Of a stretch of DNA of 64,000 nt, positions 56,395-64,000 are shown one piece after another. Position 1 is the stretch's first letter. Each line of letters starts with the position of its first letter. This DNA is from Topomyia yanbarensis (lineage: Eukaryota; Arthropoda; Insecta; Diptera; Culicidae). The DNA lies in assembly GCF_030247195.1 (NCBI RefSeq), contig NC_080670.1, positions 159,972,580-160,036,579 on the forward strand, read 5' to 3'. The notes beneath the pieces are model-generated. The model was not told where the DNA came from, searched no databases, and saw nothing but the letters and a program-made list of their open reading frames with translations. A program made the position numbers and the translations under genes.

Positions 56395-57655
56395 AGGGGC
56401 GAACACGAAATTATTGCGACACATTCAACAGGGCATAACTTTTTTACCATTGGGTAAAAATCAACCACATTTTGCACACTTTCTCATTGATGTGTATTTT
56501 TCACATGCTGTCAAACTAGAAGTCGTATTTTTTTCGATTCAACAAAAATGGAGGTGAACCAACGCGAGTCGAGAGAACAAATTCTTTCCAAACACCTGGA
56601 ATTTCCTGACCTGTCGCACCGGCAGTTGGGAAAAATGTTGAACATTCACCATTCAACCGTCTCCAGAGTGTTGAAGCGGTTCCAGGAGCGGTTGTTGTTG
56701 GACCACGGCAAAGGAGCTGGAAGAAAACCAGGACCGGAGAACAAAAAGACGGAGGGAAAGGTGAAGCGGATGATTAAAGCAAATCCCAACGTCTCAAGCC
56801 GTGATTTGGCTAAAAAGATCGGCATGTCGCAGAGCTACGTCCAGAATGTAAAGAAGAGAGCTGGACTACATACATACAAGGTACAGAACTTCCCAAACCG
56901 CGATGTGCGGCAACAATCGACGGCTAAAACTCGGGCACGGAAGCTTTACGAGAAGATGCTGACAAAATATGGCTGCTGTGTGATGGACGACGAAACCTAT
57001 ATAAAAGCCGATTTTAAGCAAATTCCGGGGTTGCAGTTTTTCACCAGCAAGAGCAAGTTCTATGTGGACGACAAATTTATGAAGAAGAACATGTCGAAAT
57101 TCGCCTCCAAACATCTCATTTGGCAGGCCATCTGCTCTTGCAGACTGAGGAGTGAGCCTTTCGTGACAAAGGGCACAGTAAATGGCGAGATCTACAAATC
57201 TGAGTGCCTCGAGAAGCGCCTTTTGCCGTTCTTGCAGCAGCACGACGAAGCTCCGCTATTTTGGCCAGATTTGGCATCATGCCACTATTCTAAAAGTGTC
57301 CTGGAGTGGTATGAGGCAAATTCTGTCCATTTTGTTCCAAAGGACATGAATCCGCCAAACTGTCCGGAGCTGCGCCCGGTGGACCAGTACTGGGCAATGA
57401 TGAAGCGGGAACTTCGGAAGAGCAAGAAGACAGTCAAAGACGAGAAGGACATGTTAAGAAAATGGGAAAAAACTGAGAAACTGGTACCGGATGACACTGT
57501 AAAGACTTTGATGGAGGGCATCAAGCGAAAATGCGTTCAATTTTACACTCAAGGCTCCATCGATTAACTTTTCTTTTGATTTTTGAAGTAAATATATGTA
57601 TAAAACTACCCTAAAATTTTTTTCGGTGTCGCAATAATTTCGTGTTCGCCCTTTA
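56395..57655 (+). mobile_element. DD37E-type Tc1/mariner transposon, apparently complete
   Basis: Terminal inverted repeats of about 28 bases: GGGCGAACACGAAATTATTG, then CGACAC, at the left near 56397-56423. The same is inverted at the right, about 57625-57652. The right end is followed by TA; the left is preceded by TC, so a TA duplication is not intact, or one base has changed. There is one uninterrupted transposase frame (56548-57567) with about 150 bp before and 90 bp after it. The length is usual for the DD37E family of mosquitoes. No polyadenylation signal was assigned. Confidence 0.9.
56548..57567 (+). CDS. DD37E-family transposase, uninterrupted, third catalytic residue Asp
   Basis: 339 residues, no internal stop. 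Residues 20-50 and 80-105 look like two helix-turn-helix units (HRQLGKMLNIHHSTVSRVL; SSRDLAKKIGMSQSYVQNV), joined by a GRKPGP linker. Together they would bind the TIRs. The catalytic blocks are VMDDETYIKADF (Asp148), FWPDLASCHYSKSVLEWY (Asp241) and ELRPVDQYWAMMKREL. In relatives the Val is followed by Glu; here it is Asp279. There are 37 residues between Asp241 and 279. The enzyme cuts and pastes the element at TA sites. The start ATG follows an AACAAAA context. The frame is intact, so the insertion is young. It may be active only if Asp is tolerated at 279. Two other scraps of the family lie in this window. Confidence 0.93.
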   Translation: MEVNQRESREQILSKHLEFPDLSHRQLGKMLNIHHSTVSRVLKRFQERLLLDHGKGAGRKPGPENKKTEGKVKRMIKANPNVSSRDLAKKIGMSQSYVQNVKKRAGLHTYKVQNFPNRDVRQQSTAKTRARKLYEKMLTKYGCCVMDDETYIKADFKQIPGLQFFTSKSKFYVDDKFMKKNMSKFASKHLIWQAICSCRLRSEPFVTKGTVNGEIYKSECLEKRLLPFLQQHDEAPLFWPDLASCHYSKSVLEWYEANSVHFVPKDMNPPNCPELRPVDQYWAMMKRELRKSKKTVKDEKDMLRKWEKTEKLVPDDTVKTLMEGIKRKCVQFYTQGSID

Positions 57656-57950
57656 CATGCGTCTTAGCTCTCGGATATACACGGACAATAGATTGCCCAG
57701 AAAAATAATGAATTTTTGAAAAATCAATCGACCCACCTCTGAGTCGATTCCTAGTCCCACAAGGAGTACTTGTTCCAAATTTGAAGCGAATCGGACAAAT
57801 CTAGCTACCGGACCAACGTTCCTGAAGTTTGTATGAGATTTTTCGACAATTTACATGGAGAAAACCCACTAACTCGCCTTTTTGCCGCTAGGTGGCACTA
57901 TATGCATCGTATTAGCACTGTAAGTTAAAGTTAAGAAAGACAATTTAATT
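57656..57950. repeat. Conserved-looking dispersed repeat between transposons
   Basis: Contains the phrases CCCACAAGGAGTACTTGTTC and CCGCTAGGTGGCAC, which I associate with common mosquito repeats. It may be the 3' flank of the BEL/Pao element. Ends not defined. Confidence 0.4.
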
Positions 57951-57959
57951 GTCTACAAC

Positions 57960-60900
57960 TTTGTCGAAGACTGCTTGTCAATCCGTACCGTCGGTGGTCC
58001 GAATGGATCCAGGATAGCACAGTTTTCGAATCACTGCTTTACCTCACAGCACAACATTTCGACGACGGAATTTTCCAGTCCTAACACTGCTGCCTGCAGC
58101 TCCAGACGAGGAATCCAGAGATTCTTCAGTGATGCGACCTTCGATTTTGCCATCACCAACGAACACATCGGACCGTCAACCGTCTCAATCCGAAGATACG
58201 CTGCAGCTCCGTAGGCACCCTCGCTGATATCGACGAAGATATGAAGCTGGACGCTACTGAAGTCCAAGCTACGTCCGCAGGGGAATACTGGGGAATGCAG
58301 GCATTTTCAACTCTGGAAGTCATTTCTCAGCATGTAAGTAACGGTTTGCTCACTACTCGGGATATGCCCGGAAGACCCTTCTTGTCAGGGCGGCCTAGGT
58401 GCTTCGATGATTTTCGTACATAAACAAAAGGGTAAACAAACAAATATAAATTTCAATTCACCGACTTTTATTCTCCTCCCACTCTCCACGGCTGCTGTTG
58501 TTGAATGCTCTGCTGTCGCTGGCGGAAGGGCGGATGGGCTCTGCTGCGTCCGACCGACAGGAAACACAACGGCCGAGTTCTCCCGGAATGTCGTTGGCTG
58601 CTCCAGCAGCGGTCCTTGGCGTTCAGCTAGAGAGGTGAGCTAGGCTCCTTTGTTGGAGCCTCTCTAGTGACGTTGACGAATTATCCTCGGATCGACTTAC
58701 TCGCCGGAAGCGATCCCGGAAGTCACCGTGGTGCACTTCCCAGGGGGAACCTTTAACCACCCTGCTTCGTTCTCCTTGGCGATTAACTATAGAGGAGAGC
58801 TAGGCTCGTTTGACTCATCCTCCACAGTGAGAACGGTCGGCGTTTGCTCCTTATTGATTAGCCGGGAAGCGACAGCGCTTCTTTGCGATTACCTTTCCCT
58901 CTATGGTGAGCCAAGACCACACACTTCACTTGTGCCCGAACTACGGGCTCGGCACTATTTGACGGTTTTATATCGCCGTCGCACGCGCGCACTGAATACT
59001 TCCTTCTAGTGGTGGGAAACTGACCCGAAAAAAGACAAAATTTATCTGGACGTCTGTTTTATGCTCCTTTCTACTATTTTCTACAATGGCCACCTTCTCC
59101 ACTCCACCAAAACGAACACATATCAGCCTAATCATATCTGTCAGTATCAGCATTATCAGTACACATGTTCCAGCAAAAGGAGAGCGATGGCCTATCTAAT
59201 CCCTATGTTACTTATTCACAAACATAAAACAAAAATTATCTAACCTATGTATGTCAACAAAAACGTTCATGGATGAAAAAACAAACGAAATTTATATCAA
59301 AAACATGAACGAGCATATTGAACAGCGGAGAGTCTAGTGTAACGTAAATAAATACACTCTACGGAGTGAGTGAATAGTCAAAAGTAGGTACATTTCCACC
59401 CAGTGCTAAATTGTTACTCTGACGGGTTAAAAGCACCATCTATTTGTTGGTCCCAATCGCATCCACTGTGCAACAGCTCTTGGATTAACATTCTGTAAAA
59501 AGTGAAAACAGACAGCAGTCCTAGTGGATCGAAGGAGCTCATGACGCAGCTCTTCATGATTCTCATCGTCGGCAGCCGCTTGCATGACATGTACGGCGCA
59601 AGGTCGTCCCTCAGTTCGATGGAAAAGCAGAAGTTGTCGCTGACAGGGTTCCAGATTCGCTCAAGACCGTTTCCTCACTGTGACGTACGCACTGGTCTGC
59701 TTTCTGCTTATTAATGGTCTGAAGGAACTCTTCGGAATTCGACACCCAGTTTCGCAGTTCGAATCCGCCTTTGGAATGAACGAAGAGAACTTCTTTACGT
59801 TTTAACGACATTCAATTAGCTAGAGATTACTGGGTAGGGAAAGTTATGAAACTTAGAGCCATAGTACTCAAGTGAGAGCAAGGATGTGAAGTAAACATAT
59901 CGGAAAACTCTAGCTAATGAATGTCGTTAAAACGTAAAAAAGAAAATGTGACTAACATAGTCGAAATAAAAAAGGAAAAAAGAAGTGAACTTCTTTCGTT
60001 CAGCCTACTGCTCCATCGACAGTATCTGCGCTGTCGACGTAGTGGTTTTGTAGGATTTTTTTTCCGCTGCCTCCGGAAACTGCCTTACAAATTACTTCGC
60101 GCTCACGTTTTGCACATACTGGCGCACATATGGCGAGCTGGCAGAACCAAAGGTCGGAAAAGGAATCGTGGTACGCGCTTATCCGCCTCGTGGATCCTCA
60201 GCTGGTGGTACATATCCTTTATATCTGCACCGAATCCGATGACTAGCTCACAGAATCTACAGACTACGGTAGCGCGGTTAACATATCCGGACCTTTGAAC
60301 AGCTTCGAGTTCTTTCACTTCTGCTCTGGCGTTCCAAACTAAACGACGCTTCTTCTTCCTCGGATTGAACACGATGTTTAAAGGCACGTAGCAAACCATT
60401 CTACTGTCGAACCCGTGCAATTCCACCGACGAGCTTTATGTGTGTATCCCTTCCCTAAATACTCGGCAATCATACCACGAACCTTGTCATACAGATCGGG
60501 GATCCTACTCAGGCACTTCTCCAAACACTGTAACCGTTTCATCGCAATAGGGAAGCTGTCGGGAAAGCTTGGGTCATCCTCCTTCCACAGTAGACCCGTT
60601 TCGAAACAATCTCCTATCATCACAGTTGTACTCTTCAAGATCTCGTTCGCTCCCCTGGTTACTTCCGATTCGGGAAGCAAGTCTACGGGGATCCCTGACT
60701 CCTCCATCGTATTGGTGGCTCTTCAGGACATCACGAAGCTCTTCGACACGAAAGTGTGAATATGATGTCCGACTAGTCCCACGTCCGAGTGGTGTAGGCC
60801 CGTCGGCAGTCCAGTCAAGCTTCGACCTAACCACTATCGGTTCGTCTGGTCGACCTATTCGTGATTCGATCGGGGTACAAAAGTGAATACCCTTGAGCCC

Positions 60901-62050
60901 AATCAGAATCTTGGGAGCTGCTTACTGAAATTCGGCAAAATGTAGACCATGGAGATGAGAGTACTCCTTTGCCAGCTCCGAAAAATTTAGCCTGTACTGT
61001 GGAAGCTTTAAACTTTTCACCGTGTGTACACCTTTCCGCAGAAAACGTTGGATTGATCCTCGAGATGCAAAGGTCTACTCTTTGAGAGTCCTTCTCGAGT
61101 CGTGAAACTCCGGCTGTCCATGTCAAGCGAAGCGGTTGAGTCACACCCTGAATTCCCAGAATGTTCATTAGCGATTTCTCCACCAGCTTGTACGATGATC
61201 CTTCATCCAATAATGCGATCGTGTCCACTGTGCAGTTTCAGGGTTACAGGGTGACAGGCATCACGCGAAAGATGACGGAAGGCTTCGGTTGGACGGCGTG
61301 CATGTTGCAAGTCGGACCGATTACGGATACCACAAAATGGAGTAACGGGTGGTGTAGCTCTTTACACAAGTCGATACTACAACGGAAGATTCGGTTGCAT
61401 CGGGCGTTGCCGTGTTCGTTCAGGCACATTCAGACCGCATCCCGACGGTCGGGTAGATGTAATCGATCTTATTCTGTAGTCGATTCTGCCACAAATTCGG
61501 CACGGTTATCTTTCCTTTGGTCGGCGGACTTTGACATCTATTCTGCGCTACGCGATGAGCGCACAAAAATCCTTCATGCACTCGCTTCGATTTTTCCTTT
61601 CGCACACCTTCCTCGATGAACCGGATTGTTTGTCCGTACGACGCCACCTCGGTTGCGTCCTTTATGTTTGACAGGAAGTTTGATAGAGTATGCAACGTTA
61701 CGATTTTACTTATGTAGTATATGCTGAATTCTTGCTGGCAGCTTCTTTGTCTGCTTTTGTATTAGCAATGGGTTCACTAAATGAGCGGTGAGTCTTGTAG
61801 CTTCGAGATGATCGGTCCATTGTTGTACTACCATCACGATATTCACTTCTCCCTTGTTGTCGTTCACATAAATGTCATTATCGGTAGAGCTGCTTGGTGC
61901 TCGCGATCGATACTTGTTCTTGTACTTTCGGGGTTTACTGTAAATCCGCCGTAATTGGTATTAGTGGCGGTGCTGGACGCTGCTTTTGCCATTATGACTT
62001 GAACAGCACCCACACATTTGGTAACCGTTTGTGGTACAGGTGATGATACT
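57960..62050 (-). pseudogene. BEL/Pao retrotransposon, degraded, split by a solo LTR
   Basis: From the right end, on the minus strand: a hydrophilic gag part (about 62050-61460); a zinc-knuckle-like CLNEHGNARC-FRC-C-HHPLLH block (61429-61320); an A17-type aspartic protease, DTIALLDEGSSYKLVE with LTWTAGVSRLEKDS (61228-61080); and the reverse-transcriptase start LLWKEDDPSFPDSF and IAEYLGKGYTHKA (60590-60440). Then come RT core pieces RRLVWNARAEVKE and GFGADIKDMYHQLRIHEADK (60340-60160), KGGFELRNWVSNSEEFLQTI (59775), and DWDQQIDGA at 59440. After the inserted LTR comes RNase H, VQLHIFVDISEGAYGAAAYL and IPRLELQAAVLG (58258-58060). Stops and shifts throughout make it dead. The integrase and LTRs were not seen. 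Confidence 0.88.
58333..59431 (-). repeat. Solo LTR, copy 2, inserted in the BEL/Pao element
   Basis: AGCA (58329-58332) and AGCA (59432-59435) are an exact 4-bp target duplication. On the minus strand it runs from TTTAACCCGTCAG to TTACTTACA. It aligns with copy 1 (46351-47422) along its length: TTTCCACCCAG, CGTTCATG, GGAGAGCT-GGCTC, GGCGGCCTAGGTGC and AATAAAAGTCGGT all recur in order. It is 27 bp longer. It sits between the BEL RT end and RNase H. Confidence 0.9.
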
Positions 62051-63129
62051 GAAGACAGTTTTTTGGATTTTATTGCAGTAGAGTGGGAAACCGGTTATAA
62101 CGCACTCTATTTAGCGTCTTACGCGCAATGTTTTGCATGGTGTATCGTCCGACTATGGTATTGGCACGTAGGAATCTGCTCTTGATAGGTACACACCGTG
62201 TTTTGTGTAATTTTAGTTCTGATTGTTTTGAAATATATGAACGTATTGCATAATATAAGCACAGAATTGATGATACATCCGTAAGCCTAAATTTTAATTT
62301 TCACTAAAAGTAGCAAAAACTCAGTACCGGAACATTGATCAATTTTTCTAAAGTTTTTCGAATAACTTTTTTCAATTCAGGTAGATGTAACTTTTTGCAT
62401 TTTTAAAGCAAGTACTGGTACCCATGGATTGAAAACGTCCAAATTGTTGGGTAATTTATTTTGTTTTGCCATAAAAATAAAATCAATTTGCTGTAAATTT
62501 TCATTCGTTGTTATATGTGTATCGAAAAGAGAAATAACGCTTAAAATGTTGTGTAAATTGCGTACCAAAAGAGAATTTTATGGCCCGATATTGTGACGTC
62601 TCGAAAGAAAACAAAATTGCCTGGAAGGAAAAAACTGAGTTTTATCGAACTTTTGTAGGTAAATTGTTGAAATTAAGTACCGTACCTGATCAGCAGGTAA
62701 AGCAATTGAAAGCTTTAAAGTCCCTGTGGAAGCATCGCTCACACCGAATAGAAAAGAACGTGAAGTAAATTGGTTATTTTTGGTACGAGGTTGATGAGTA
62801 GATGGCGGAAATAGATGTATGACACCATTTTACAATCTCAGATGGCGATTATCGACTAAGCAAAATTTTGCATAACCCTCCCAATAAGGGTATCTTCGAA
62901 AAGTGGATGGGAAGATTATAACGAAAGCCAGTAATCATGGATATCAATAATTCAAGATGGCGGCTTCCAGTTACACAAAAGTTTTTATATCCTTACATGC
63001 ATGGGTAATTTGTTCCGAAAATATCCTATGCATGTAAGAATATAAAAAAATAGAAAATATATTGTAACGGTTATAGAGAAATTAGTTTAATCGGAAGTCA
63101 ACGTTTTGGATTTGAAAAGGGCATCAGAC
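62051..63129. other. AT-rich stretch with a satellite relative
   Basis: No gene is recognised. A short lysine-rich frame at 62580-62768 resembles no family I know. The diverged satellite lies at 62800-63000. Confidence 0.4.
62800..63000. repeat. Diverged relative of the 116-bp repeat at 49235
   Basis: Shares GACACCATTTT, AGATGGCG(A/G), AATA-GGGTAT-TTC and TTCAAGATGGCGGCTTCC in the same order. Roughly one and a half units. Confidence 0.6.
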
Positions 63130-63418
63130 CAGCGATGCCAGATTTACAGCTATGTCTGTATTTTACAGACTTTTGATGGTCTCCTACAGACGTAATCAGA
63201 AATCTACAGACTTTTAAAAGAGTAACAGTGTTTAACAAAATTGCACTAGAATAATTGTATCCGAATTCGAGCGATTCCTTCACAATAGTTTTCTAATTTC
63301 AAGCTACTTTTAAAGTAATAACCTAGTGTAAATAGGATTTACACAACCATCTACAGACTTCTACAGACATTTTAATTATTCTGATACAGACATTTCACAA
63401 AAACATGTGGCATCGCTG
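63130..63418. mobile_element. hAT-like MITE, copy 3, perfect 8-bp target duplication
   Basis: CATCAGAC stands directly outside both ends (63122-63129 and 63419-63426). The ends CAGCGATGCCA and TGGCATCGCTG are perfect 11-bp inverted repeats. The interior has repeated TACAGACTT and ACAGACAT words. The GATGCCA core links it to copies 1 and 2, but the interior differs, so it is a related subfamily. Confidence 0.9.
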
Positions 63419-63426
63419 CATCAGAC

Positions 63427-64000
63427 ATCGATTTCAGTCATTGATTCGTCAATTCCTTGTCAAAAATACCTACAACATTGCCACATATTGATTTCCGGCA
63501 GCACAGTTTTTTTTCAAGATAGCGGAATTAACTTTTATCTCAATTGCATCATTATCATCATAAGCAAATGATTTTCAGCATTTCAATTGCATCAGTATTT
63601 AATTTATTGATGTTTTCTAGTCTCAATTCAAGGAAAGGAAAGGAAAGAACTACTAGAGACCCTACGGCGCAGAAGTTGTTCAAATTTAACTATTTACCAA
63701 AACTAAACAAATTACCCTTTTTTATGACTTTGGGAGAGTTTTCGTAGTTTGTAAGTCGCTACTTTTTATTTAAAATACTGTTAGGGTGGTTGCAAGTTTA
63801 ACAAGATCTAAAAATTAACTTTTTAACCATTCTAGATCTTCACTAAAATTTTGGTTAATTTTAAAAAAGTTTGCTGAAGTATGTAAACTCTATTTGTTAT
63901 ACTTTTAATTTTTAAGGAAATTAAAAATCAAGGTTTAAGGTGTTTCGTAAAAAAATAATCTTATTTTTTGTGGAATGGAAACTATACACGATGGAACTTG
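63427..64000. other. AT-rich edge sequence, nothing recognised
   Basis: No coding region, RNA or repeat boundary is recognised. Confidence 0.4.

Noticed and set aside
61161..61619. 152-residue plus-strand open frame
   Set aside because: Antisense to the BEL/Pao gag-protease region.
1..64000. A multi-gene novel system
   Set aside because: Apart from one ADAM gene, all recognisable coding sequence belongs to transposons. No cluster of co-oriented, uncharacterised genes was found.

Overview
The window reads as a gene-poor, transposon-rich stretch of an insect genome. It is most likely from a mosquito, probably culicine. The evidence is a spliced ADAM-family gene with arthropod-like exons, IS630-Tc1-mariner transposases of the DD37E type, BEL/Pao retrotransposon fragments, several degraded non-LTR retrotransposons (LINEs) and very many small inverted-repeat elements (MITEs) in AT-rich DNA. 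The species call rests on remembered family resemblance, not on a search.

The only host gene I can support is on the minus strand. Six exons have splice sites and phases that join without a break: 55429-55114 (disintegrin domain), 43267-43096 and 41276-41157 (cysteine-rich domain), 41034-40857 (end of cysteine-rich domain and start of the EGF-like module), 31018-30862 (end of EGF, extracellular stalk) and 29639-29537 (transmembrane helix). The domain order and the spacing in the cysteine-rich region match the ADAM11/22/23 group, called mind-meld (mmd) in Drosophila. The prodomain and metalloprotease exons would lie beyond 64000 or in sequence I could not recognise. The cytoplasmic exons were not found in 1-29536. 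Everything else between 29537 and 55429 is intron, in pieces of about 11.8 kb, 1.8 kb, 0.12 kb, 9.8 kb and 1.2 kb.

Layout, left to right: the 3' end of an LTR at the edge (1-150); a 1.8-kb foldback element (2955-4795); a minus-strand LINE fragment (5790-6440); a BEL/Pao integrase fragment (7540-8480); a DD37E transposase scrap (8975-9110); a satellite array broken by nested MITEs (12590-13775); several foldback elements (13776-14743); a 1.4-kb TIR transposon with TA flanks (14782-16210); a long degraded LINE (20771-24150); another DD37E scrap (27770-27930); ADAM exons; a Tc1-like transposase wreck (33770-34690); a LINE with a MITE in it (35200-36010); two degenerate tandem arrays (36060-37160 and 38030-38890); ADAM exons again; a LINE cut by a solo LTR (45138-48390 with 46351-47422); short tandem repeats (48785-49500); a LINE (51700-52875); the disintegrin exon; an intact DD37E transposon (56395-57655); and a BEL/Pao element cut by a second solo LTR of the same family (57960-62050 with 58333-59431).

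Insertion history can be read at several places because target-site duplications survive: 4 bp for the two solo LTRs, 8 bp for three hAT-like MITEs, TA for the 1.4-kb transposon, and 11 bp for a compound element whose 67-bp ends are identical. I did not find a multi-gene system of a new kind. The most unusual items are the intact DD37E-type transposase with Asp in the third catalytic position, and the compound element at 13127-13541.
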